Below are positions 32,346 through 41,392 of a stretch of 64,000 bases of DNA, piece after piece. The notes below the pieces were generated by a model, which saw nothing but the letters and a program-made list of their open reading frames with translations, did not search any database and had not been told where the DNA came from. The number at the start of each line of letters is the position of its first letter. Position 1 is the first letter of the stretch. Source of the stretch: Amblyomma americanum (Eukaryota; Arthropoda; Arachnida; Ixodida; Ixodidae); the NCBI RefSeq assembly GCF_052857255.1, contig NC_135497.1, positions 551,738,113 to 551,802,112 on the forward strand, given 5' to 3'. Both the position numbers and the translations under genes were made by a program.

Positions 32346-34300
32346 GCATGCTCTTCAGATAGATTTCAGAAAAGGATTCATGCAAAATTATCTCTGGTTA
32401 TTTGCAAAAGCATCTGTCTACTTCGCATCTTGAAGATCCATTTCTTGTACTCAATTCGCAGGGTGGTTGAGTATCTTAAGAATGACAATCCAGTGGATTG
32501 TCTTGTGATTAGTGTCGATGTAGAACTATTTTATTCTATCCCGTATAAAGATCTTGTGAAAAGCTTATGAATGTGTATATCGGAGCACAGCGATGAGCTT
32601 GTGTTTAGGAACGGGTGTGTAGCATAAGTCTTTTTTGGCACTTGCCTACTTTGATTTGAAGTGAAGAGCATGTTTGTGGAGTATGGCAGTGCGGCATATG
32701 TTCAAAAGTCTGCTAAATGTATCGATTCGAAGGTTGCCCCTGTGCAAAGCAATATTCTCTTAAGCAGGGTGGATGGAATGATTGCCAAGAAATTGCTTGG
32801 GCTGGGGGGAAATCTTTCGCTACGTCTATGATTTTCTGGTCTTTTACAAAGGTTGCGATAGTGTGGGACCTGTACATATTGTGAACTTGTTTAAGGAGCA
32901 AGGCCTTTGTCTTAAGTTTACGTTGGAGAAAATGTACCAACAAAAAGAGCTGCGGTTTCTGAACCTTACCTTGATGTTCTGCACACGCCATGTGTGCTAG
33001 CGATATTCACCCAGGAGTGTTAAGCAGCTACTTGACTGTTGGTCGAACGATTCTAAGCTAGTGAAAGATAGCATTGCGTCGTCAAGTCTAGGCTCGGTGC
33101 TGGAGAAGCCATGCTTTTACAGCGTGACAACTGGTTTCCAAGAGAAGATTTTAAGGCTAATGAAAGCATGATTTCTCAACCATGCTATTGCAGGAGCGTG
33201 CGATAAATAGTTAAAGCTGAGCATATAAGATTGGACAAGTTGGTCAGACGTGCTAAAGATAAGAATTGCGCAGCATCAAGTAACGAGGACAACAGGAGAG
33301 CCCACCGACGCAAAAGTGCCATCCTTGGAGCGGATACAGAATCCAAGAGCGCGTACTTGACATTCAGCATTGACAGCCAAGGATCAGGCTCGTTCAATCT
33401 TTAGCGTTCAAATCCGTGATTCCTTGACTGTCAACGCTTAATTTCAAGCACGCGCTCTTGGATTCTGTATCTGCTCCAGGGTTGGCACTTGTGCGTGGGC
33501 GTGCTGTCCTCGTTACTTTATGCTGCGCCATTCTTCCCTTTAGCATGTTAAAAGCTGAAACCCCTTCGCAGGGACTGGCACGATCAGGCCGGGGCCAGCC
33601 AGTGAGATGCCAAAAGACTGACTGTGTTACTGTATATACATAAATTGTTGCAAATTTCGAAAACTGCGGCCAAAAGGTATGACTTAAAAATGGTGTTCGG
33701 CCCCTAAAAAGTTGTCCATAATGTGTAAAATTGTTAATAATTTTGTTTATTTCGCTAGGGAAAAGCACATGCGTCGAGTGAAACGTGGAAAAATATATGT
33801 GCCTTGCAAAATGTATGTGGTGTGTCGGATACCATTATCATGTGTTTTGGTTTATGTTGGTGAAACTGGAATGTGTATCAATGTAAGACTACAGGAGCAC
33901 AAGAGGTATTTGGATATTGGAAGGTGTTGTAACTTATCTGCACATTGCAAGGGATGTGAAGGCTGCTAGCCATTCCTTTCGGCAACACGCATTTTGGCGC
34001 TACGTTCACAGAAGATTAACCGGAAAATTATCGAGGCTAGACACATCTTATGACCCGGTGACGAATGTGTGAGTGTGCTGCCCATAGCATTAACATGCAG
34101 GGGGTTGGACTGTCTACATGAGAGGAATGTTAAGGGCAATCTTTTACTTATGTTGTGATGTAGCTTATGTGTAATTGTGTAGTTTGTGGTGTGTGGCTTT
34201 TCTGTATACTCCCTGTTCACTTCAATAAACTTCAGTTGCGAGTCAGTGCCTGTTTTGTTTCCTTTCTCGTCCCTGTCTCGTGCTGATAGATTCAAGTACT
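32346..34300 (+). mobile_element. Penelope-like element C (carries hairpin insert H3)
   Basis: Plus-strand PLE copy. RT motif A reads CLVISVDVELFYSIP near 32510 (the PLE-typical 'VDV-LF-IP'). The motif B region is decayed (about 32600-32700). Motif C is FRYVYDFLVFYKGC near 32820, with the first aspartate lost to Y. The thumb runs to 33000, and the linker resumes after the H3 insert (33221-33546). The GIY-YIG end, CRIPLSCVLVYVGETGMCIN, VRLQEHK, with a Cys/His segment (HCKGCEGC), lies at 33820-33970. The 3' UTR runs to about 34300. It starts where B ends, with the mini-palindrome AATGCTATTCAATAGCAT at the junction (32333-32350). Dead copy. Confidence 0.85.
33221..33546 (-). mobile_element. PLE-type hairpin insert H3
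   Basis: A 326-bp insert in element C, absent at the matching place in B. It is flanked by GTTAAAGCTGA (33210-33220) and GTTAAAAGCTGA (33547-33558), a duplication with a one-base indel. It is a long hairpin: left arm 33250-33383, right arm 33421-33546, loop about 37 nt, with high identity (runs such as GAATCCAAGAGCGCGT match exactly). The 29-nt unpaired end (33221-33249), read on the minus strand, is GACCAACTTGTCCAA, like the PLE tail ACCAACTCGCCCA. It has the same architecture as H1 and H2, in opposite orientation. Confidence 0.8.
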
Positions 34301-34994
34301 TGTAGAGTTGATTCATTGCAGAGGCTTGTGAAAAAAACCAGAGGAATTTTCTTTCCTTTGTGCAGAATGGAAGGTTGAAATTTTTTTACTTAAATGTTAG
34401 CAGCATGAAATTCTATTCGGAAAGGTGAAACCCACTTTATTGGGCTTTTTGTGTGCAATGACGCCGATGGCTGCATGCAACTGAAAACAATCGTCCAGGT
34501 TATCTAGCTAGCGTCCTTCTTCCTTGGCCACATTTTCTGAAATAATATTTTGTCAGATTTATTTCAATCAGAATTTATAAGAACATATTAATTACACCAA
34601 ATTTGGTGATCACATATGACATAATTCAGAGCGTGATGATCATTGGTATTTTTTAGTCTAGGGCAGTACAATGAGAAGTACATAGTATATAGTAAAATTA
34701 AATATGACCAGTCTAACATAAACAAAACTACTCTTTTTTTTAGAGGAAAATTTTGCTACCGAAGTGCTGGAGTGACATGGCATTATGAAGACGTGGACAG
34801 TGTGCTGTATTCATGATGGCACGAGAACTTGCGTTCAGTGCCTCAAGCAATTGGTGAGTACCTTGGTGCTGTGCTTCTGCTAATGTAGCCAAATTATGTT
34901 TTTAATCTAAGAGCGTATCTGAAAATTTAAGCAAAAATTGAGTAGTATTTAGATTTTCTTGCACCGGATACCACTATGAGAATTGGTTATTAAT
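34301..34994. other. No coding gene; possible non-coding exon at 34743-34853
   Basis: A strong splice acceptor (TACTCTTTTTTTTAG) ends at 34742 and a consensus donor GTGAGT begins at 34854. The enclosed 111 bases are stopped in all three frames, so it could only be an untranslated or non-coding RNA exon. Chance is not excluded. Confidence 0.25.
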
Positions 34995-35960
34995 GATGTG
35001 TCTCACATGTACCCTTGTCTGTTGAATATAGTAAGCATGGCTTTTGAGCTGAGTGCCTCCGATGTATGAAAAAAAAATTCAGGCTTCATGGAGTGGAGAA
35101 TGAAGGCAGTAAATAATTTAAGAGTAGAAAACAAAGCACAAACCACAGGACCAGGAAACTGACAGAACACACCGACTCTGATGACACTCTTTGCATGAAG
35201 GGTGTTATAAAGTTGCCTGTCATCTAATGCAAAATGGAGGTCGCACAGGACGGGTGTTAAATATGAGTTGATGCAAACACCTTCTGTCATTATGTAGTAC
35301 TCACTGTAGAATTCGAGCAAGAAGCAAAGGTAACAGCTGAGCATGGCCAGACTCTTGTGCTTTCCTCCGCAAGCAATCTGGAATTGCACTTAGAAATCTT
35401 TTATGCTTTCGCTTGACATCTACATCATTGCTGCATGTGGCGAGGAAAAGTACATACCCTTGATGTAAATTGACAGTGCACTCACAGGGCTGGTAACAGC
35501 TCACTGAGGTGTTGTGATATATCTACAGGGCACCTCATGAGAAATTCTTAGGCATCAGAACACAGAGCCCTTGCAGAAATTCTGTCAAAGTTTGTTGCCA
35601 CATGGACCTCTTCGTAACAATGACCCTAAAAGGCGAGCCTTCCTTTAGTGTCACAAATAAAGGCCTAGGACATGGGTCTTTTTGCTTCTCCATTAGTGCC
35701 AAAATGTTTGCTAGCGAGTTCTTTCGCAGATATATAATTATTTCACAAAATGTCAAGGAGGAGACTGAAGCTGCGCCAAGCAGTACCAGTAAAAAATGTA
35801 TCACAGCTGTTCAAAAAGCAGAAAGACTCATGCCTTCATCCTTCTTTTGCATCAGACACATGAGGACACTTCGTCTTTCTGGGTCATCATTTTGAAAAGG
35901 TTCACATGGCAACGGCCTTTGGTTAAATTTCTGCAAAGAGCCCTTTTTTGAAACTTGAGC
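34995..35960 (-). pseudogene. Penelope-like element D, reverse transcriptase fragment
   Basis: A minus-strand RT remnant of a PLE. An N-terminal RT block reads PLFVTLKEGSPFRVIVTKRS, MWQQTLTEFLQ near 35660-35590; PLEs have KTHK, FR-I here. A middle part FQIACGGKHKSLAMLSCYL and the motif B block TEGVCINSYLTPVLCDLHFA lie near 35300-35200. Then comes YNTLHAKSVIRV, where motif C should follow; there the catalytic YVDD is lost (VFCQFPGP). The end near 35080 reads LKLFTAFILHSMKPEFFF. No GIY-YIG follows, so the copy is truncated at both ends. It is more diverged from B and C than they are from each other. Confidence 0.75.
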
Positions 35961-38470
35961 ATCCGTTCTTCGTGACGCACACTGCAGAGATATTGGAATG
36001 CCTTAGTGAGCTGCTTCCGGTACGTGTGACTGCATTTTCACTGACATCAGATATTAGTACATTTTCTTGCACATGCTGAGATAATGTAAACTATGAGTGA
36101 AAACGTGGTTTGGGGGAAGTGTGCTTCCTGGGGCCGTATTTCAAGTTTGTGTCTTAATAAAAAGCGTCATAATCTGCTGCAACGGGCACACCTGATTGAT
36201 TGAAACGTCGGAAGCGGAAGTGGCGGTTCGGATGCAGCGAAAAGGGTCGGAAGAAAGCGGACGGTGACGTCAAACATATAGCACATAGTGTACGCAGCAG
36301 ATGCTCGACAGCCAACATGGCGGCGCGCTCTGATGTTGAGCTTCTCGCTTCGAAGTGAACTCGTCGATGTTACTGCATTTTTCGGCCCGGGAACTGGATA
36401 TAAACTGAGTGCGGTACATTCGCTTCGTCTTGTCTTGCCTATAACAAATTGGATGGACGATAAATTCGGCAAGCGTCCGGCCTTTTTCACATGTTACCAA
36501 TGTTCCTTGCTCGCTAAGTTGTGCATTTAGTACTATGTACAGAAAGGCACCTGCATTGAATTGTATCTGGCGCCCATCCTGAGCTACTTTCTATCTGCAC
36601 AAAATGATAGACAACCGTAAAGACTCACGCGCACAGTGCCGCTCGGGAAAGCGCATTTTGTCTGGTTTTTTCTGGACCTGTGGGTTTTACTGTTTACTGT
36701 CATGAGAAATGAATTTTGGGCAATAAATTATAACGGGTTGGTTCTCAGTGAATGGCTTTTGCAAGCTTCTACGAAAGCCGATTGTTCAATAGCGGATGGT
36801 TGATATGTATTTGTGAAATTTATATTTAGTGTTGTGTGACTACTAAATGAGGATTTTTTTATGCTTTTCAGATGGATCCGACAGCAATGTGCAGATGGAC
36901 AATGTGTGTAGTTTGCCATGAAAATAAAACGTATGTACTTGTACTCACCCAAACACTTACCACGCATTCTAAGCTGCATTCTTTGTATGTATGCAATACA
37001 TAATATGCGTAAAGGAAAGCCTTGTACATAATACTTATTTCTTCAGCACCTGGACGACTATAACTGCAGTGAACATTGTGGGCAGAAGCTATACGAAGAC
37101 GCATGTTCATGTACTACAGAAGGTACATAATTACAATACAGATAATTTCCGCTCTAGATGAAATGACTTCCGAGTGATCGGAGGACGTATGCATACACAT
37201 TGCGGAAGCTTCAATAAGAACAAAACAGAAGCTTCGTTATGAAAAAACGATTTCGGTCTCTTGCATAGCATGGCGTAACTTTCCGTTACGAAGAATGTGA
37301 CAGTCGCCATACGGAGTCTCTGTTTCTGACATTTAGTCCGTACCTCATGTTGCGGAAAACCCTCCGACAACGCATTACCAGCGGGTTTCTCTACTGCGGA
37401 GCATTTTTTTTTTACAGTGTATTCCGCCACAGGCGAGCAATTACCACCATATTACGAGGAAAGCAGGGCGGCGAGTTTAGCCAATAATGAGAAAAGCCTC
37501 ATAATTAAAATAACGCAAACAAACCACAGCGAGAAAGGACAGGCGCAAAACGGGCGCTGAATATTTCTCTCCGAATTCTGTGCACTCGGGCTGCGTGTGG
37601 ACGTTGCAGGCAGCCGCGGTGTCTTACACCATGTACGCAGAAAGTTCCGAACCACGCATGCTCTCAACGCTATTCGCGATCTGCTAGGCGACCGGAGAAT
37701 TCGTTCCGCTATTCCTTCAGCTGTCGAAGCGGTAAGTTTCCGGCGTTCTGCGATTGTAAAGCATCTGCTTTTTTTTAGTACGCGCATGCATGCATGTCAT
37801 AAACGTGTGAATCGTAATGCGAGCACGTGTTATTTCATGTTTCCTGCGCGAATTGAGAACTGTTGAAAACAACCTCAGAAGTACGACTTCATTCACTGCC
37901 ACCTCTCATTTCAATCAATGAAGAAAACAAGTTTCGAAGCGTGAGTAATCGTGAATGAGTCGCACGCACGCAAGGCAGTATTTTTGCGCCTCTCATTCGA
38001 GTGCTCCTTCGCTGCGGCTAAGCTGTAGCTTACAGATTCGTTATGCAGCTAAATTGGTATTAACGGTACACGCGCTTCCGCGAGAAAAACGTTCAGCCAG
38101 GTGATGCGTTTTCGTCAAGATTATGCGTGTATTTTTTGCCTCTTACAGCTTCAGTCGGAAGGCAGTAGACTAGCTGCACGGAACTTACTCTGAATCTCTT
38201 CTGCTTACGACGCATATAGAATCAATTCACGAACGTTGAACTCGCAGCGCCAAAAGCAAGGTCAGAAAAATGATCGCCTGCGATCATAAGCTTACTGCAG
38301 CATATTATCCCTCGAAGCTTAAGTGTCCACTTCATGACAGCACACAGTGTTAAGAAGGCTACACGCTTGCGTGACCGTCGCAGATGCATACGCGCATGAG
38401 CGCGATCAGCAGTTTGTTCTTAGTCTGCACCTGCCCTTGATTATCTCACGTAGTTTCTTTCGCAGCCAGG
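35961..38470. other. No gene recognised; weak exon-like and PLE-tail-like hints
   Basis: 36160-36540 is GC- and CpG-richer, with AACATGGCGGC (a YY1-like start-site motif) at 36317, but the following frame stops after 13 codons. At 37608-37730 a frame is bounded by TTGCAG and GGTAAGT. At 37445-37570 the minus strand resembles a PLE 3' end (GTTTTGCGCCTGTCC, then GGCTAAACTCGCCGCCCTG). None of these is strong enough to call as a gene. Confidence 0.35.
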
Positions 38471-38474
38471 AAGC

Positions 38475-38640
38475 CTATTTCTGCATTGTGCATGCGCTGC
38501 AAGAAACCGCCGACGCACGCGATGCATCTGTGAGCATCTGCCTCAGTTGTTCCGGCGACAGTGGCGGCATTCCGTGGCCTTCGTCCGATGCAATCATCCG
38601 GTGGCGGGCATCTACAGCGTAACCGGGCGCCTGATTATCA
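38475..38640 (-). pseudogene. Possible gag N-terminus, second Ty3 fragment
   Basis: The minus frame includes MIASDEGHGMPPLSPEQLRQ then MLTDASRAS, which looks like the start of a retrotransposon gag of the type expected in tick Ty3/gypsy elements. It lies downstream of the RT in the same orientation, the wrong order for one element, so it would be a second copy or a rearrangement. There is no zinc knuckle or LTR to confirm it. Confidence 0.25.
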
Positions 38641-38831
38641 TGGGCGTGCCGAAGCAGAAAAAAGGAATATAGCAATCTCTCGTGCAGCGTGTGGCAGTGG
38701 TCAAAGATGCGTATTGGCGAAAAGGTAACCGCCGAGATGTTTGCAGAAAACATTTCAGTTGGGAGGACTACTTCTGCAGCCCCACGCGGATTGCATGTGC
38801 AAGAAATCTCCAAACGGAGCTGTAATCGACA

Positions 38832-38981
38832 TTGTGGGTGGTACAGCGTGAACTAGACATCAAATGCAAGAAGAGAACATACAGAAGTCTTGTCTTTTTT
38901 CCTTTTGTCCGTCGTCTAGTTCATGCTGTACCGCCCACAATGCATTATTACCAACTCGCCCAGCTGTCCACCCTTATTCAA
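38832..38981 (+). mobile_element. PLE-type hairpin insert H2 inside the Ty3 RT
   Basis: A 150-bp insert is flanked by TGTAATCGACA on both sides (38821-38831 and 38982-38992, identical). The arms 38832-38858 and 38914-38940 pair with two mismatches. A 41-nt tail follows with TTACCAACTCGCCCAGCTGT, like the PLE A end. Without the insert, the Ty3 RT frame runs from FVSRFIPNLSIT directly into APFGDFLHMQSAW, the expected order in Ty3 proteins, so the insertion is later than the Ty3 element. Confidence 0.85.
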
Positions 38982-40003
38982 TGTAATCGACAAGTTCGGA
39001 ATGAACCTCGATACAAAATCTATCGTTCCAAAGAACCAATTTAGTGACTTGCACTTCATCGAGACAGCGACTGCCAGGATGTCTTGCAAACTTTTTGGGT
39101 CAATCTGAATGCCTTGGAAAGCCAGAATGTGCCCCAAGTAGCGCACTTCTTGCTGCAGGAAGCAGCATTTCTTCACGTTCAATTTCAGGCTCACGCGTCT
39201 GCAGTGCTCCAACAAGCTGGAGAGGGTCGAGTCATGATCCTCTTGTGTGGCGCCCTATACCAGAATGTCATTTATATTCAAAGACACACCCTATAGACCT
39301 TCCAGAACTCTCTGCATTGCGTGCTAGAAGGTTTCCGGAAAGAGTCGAAATACCGAAGGGCATTCTAAGGAATCGATATCTACTATACGGCTGCATGCAT
39401 TCGAAGGAACCGATATCGACTTTACGGCTACGTGCTCATGGTACACAACTGCAAACTCTTCCGTTCCAGACTGGCTTGGCAGAATCCAGACGAAGCGTCC
39501 AAATTCGCAAATAATGTCGCGTTGCGAAGCCTGATGTGTTTAGTACGTCCGCCAACACAGGCATGTAGCAACGTTCTCGAACAGAACCTTGTTGAAGTCC
39601 GTCCGGTGAAGGCAACTCCTGATTTTGTTTGTGTTCACAACAACAATCATGTTGCTCCATCACTTTGCAGGTTCTGCCACCATCTTGATAACCTCATCTT
39701 GCTCCATCCAGTCCAGCTCAGCTTTGGCGCTGTCCCTTAGGGCGACAGGTATTCTCAGTGGCATCACCACAGTTGCGCTCGCGGTTTTAGCTTCATTTCA
39801 TGTTGGAGCCCATTTAGGTTCCCAAGGCAAAGAAGCAAGTGAGCAAATGGTCTAGCCGCTTCGTACAGTTTGCCGTCGCTAAGAGTAGCGATCCTCGGAA
39901 TAAGATGAACTTTTCAGACACGGATCTACTTAGAGTAACCTGTACATGCAGGTCACTCAGGATGAAACGAGCTGTGCACACCCTGCCCAGATATGGCAGT
40001 TTA

Positions 40004-40156
40004 GGGACGATTCACACTGGCGAGTCGCAAACGTCGCGCGACTGATTTCGGGCAACTATTTACGGTTTTAGAAGCACTAGGAAAGCGGGAAGCAAGCGTA
40101 ACAAATCGATTTAACTATGTCGAGCGACCTCCGCGACTCGCCAGTGTGAACGCGCC
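40004..40156. mobile_element. 153-bp PIF/Harbinger-like MITE nested in Ty3
   Basis: The termini GGGACGATTCACACTGGCGAG and (inverted) GGCGCGTTCACACTGGCGAG are near-identical and extend about 35 bp inwards (GTCGC...CGAC). TTTA flanks both ends (40000-40003 and 40157-40160). A terminus of GGnnC-TTCACAC with a T(T/A)A-containing duplication is the usual pattern of Harbinger MITEs. It lies between the protease and RT regions of the Ty3 remnant. No coding capacity. Confidence 0.8.
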
Positions 40157-41220
40157 TTTAGTGCTGCTTGCTCACAAGCAAGTCGTTCGTGAACAAAAAA
40201 CGTGCTCAGAACCCCGCAGCATTTCTCTGTCGGCTTGCTTGCCACACCCTTGAGCATACTATTTCGTATGACACAAGTGTCAGCTCCAGTGACTTATTGC
40301 AATCGACCGGTGGGCCTTCAATGAAACTTGCGTTGACCACATATTCTTGCTCAATACTGCCCGATTGCTACTGCATAATATATTCATCACTCTCGCTATG
40401 GATTTCCCGTACGCATTTTTTTTCTGGCAGTCGCTTCCGCTGTATAGTCGGTGTCATGCTGATTTTAGAGAAGTGGTTGAAACCGACGTATACTTACAAC
40501 GTTCGCCTTTGGGAAGCGTATACCTGGTTGTTGTGTGCAACGAGTCCACAGTGCGCGCGAAGTGACGCAGCACCGACGCGGTTCACAACATGCGGTTGGC
40601 ATGGTTTCTTCACCTCCTGTGTCTTCTCACACTTTCCTTGTCCTTGTTCTCAAGCAGAGCACGTTTCAACGGCTTTCACGCACGACCAGTTTTCCGGGAT
40701 GAACTTTTGCAGCAGCTGCTTATCCTTGATACCTAAGATGATCCTACTTAGAAGCAGACGGTTCTCAGCGTACCGAAGTCGCAACAGCGTGCGAACAGCA
40801 TCAGCCCGGTGAGCCTTTCATTGACAGTTTCTCTTTCTTTCCGGTTAACCGTCCCGAAACACAATTTGTTCTATGTAAGGTTTTTCACGGGATTGTAAAC
40901 TTCCCTAACTTCTAAATCAGGAGACCAGAGTCGTTACGTTTATCTTTGCCGAACTGGAACTCTGTATAAGATTCCGTTAGTCTTCGCCAATTTTCCCTCA
41001 AAACTTGGCTGCTTGTATTGCTTTTCGCTCGTCTGTGAGCATGGTAAAAGTAGCGAAAATATTGAAATTACTTTTTCCAGTCTCTCTAGTTCAGCCACAC
41101 ATCCACTGTAGTTAGTATCCAATGGCCTTGGTGGAGGAAGAAGCTACTAAGCAATGACGCTTTCATTCAGTTTGGCGTTGGTAAAGATACGCGCTCACGC
41201 TACCGTTGACGGGCTGCTCA

Positions 41221-41238
41221 GGGCAACTTCTGACACCA
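41221..41238 (-). promoter_or_regulatory. Putative primer binding site of the Ty3 element
   Basis: On the minus strand, TGGTGTCAGAAG begins directly after TTTACA and upstream of gag. TGGTGTCAGAAGT is, from memory, the common primer binding site text in Mag-like Ty3/gypsy elements, complementary to a tRNA 3' end. Confidence 0.5.
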
Positions 41239-41391
41239 TGTAAACCGGCATACTGTCAGGCGATAAAAGAGGGTTCAGAACTGAGGAAAACCGCAAGAGA
41301 CACAGGACGGAGGCAGACAACATAACACGGTAACACATAAAACAGCCGACATCCTGAGACAAATAACTTCTTGTGTCTTCAAGCAGAGACA
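41239..41391 (-). repeat. Putative short 5' LTR of the Ty3 element
   Basis: On the minus strand a 153-bp stretch can be read from TGTCTCTGCTTG to GGTTTACA, in TG...CA form, ending exactly at the putative primer binding site. Part of it (TGTTGTCTGCCTCCGTCC) also resembles the PLE A 3' UTR, so an alternative is a PLE fragment. No second LTR copy is present to confirm it. Confidence 0.35.
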
Positions 41392-41392
41392 T

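Larger units (their letters stand above)
38700..41220 (-). mobile_element. Ty3/gypsy LTR retrotransposon remnant
   Basis: Minus strand, from high to low coordinates. Gag lies at 41120-40650 (DTNYSGCVAELERLEK near 41110, YNPVKNLT near 40890, LRYAENRLLLSRIILGIKDK near 40740). A decayed zinc-knuckle and protease region is at 40600-40170. The RT lies at 39760-38700: IPVALRDSAKAELDWMEQDE, a lost KMVAEP-NMIVVV block, motif A FANLDASSGFCQ near 39495, motif B MPFGISTLSGN near 39360, motif C as NINDILV near 39270 (one aspartate replaced by N), then LNVKKCCFLQQEVRYLGHIL and FVSRFIPNLSIT. Integrase and a 3' LTR are not visible. It is interrupted by H2 and a MITE. The gag and RT text suggests the Mag-like branch. 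Non-functional: stops and shifts throughout. Confidence 0.85.

Noticed and set aside
35602..35895. 97-codon plus-strand ORF
   Set aside because: The minus strand carries PLE RT text (LKEGSPFRVIVTKRS), which accounts for the open frame.
38660..38825. Plus-strand frame RRDVCRKHFSWEDYF, looking like the C-terminal half of a THAP domain
   Set aside because: The minus strand of the same DNA reads as the continuation of the Ty3 RT (APFGDFLHMQSAW) across the H2 insertion site, which explains it better. No upstream C-x-C half of a THAP domain is present.
40168..40812. 214-codon plus-strand ORF as a host gene
   Set aside because: The opposite strand reads as Ty3 gag and protease remnants (LRYAENRLLLSRIILGIKDK), so the plus frame is a shadow.
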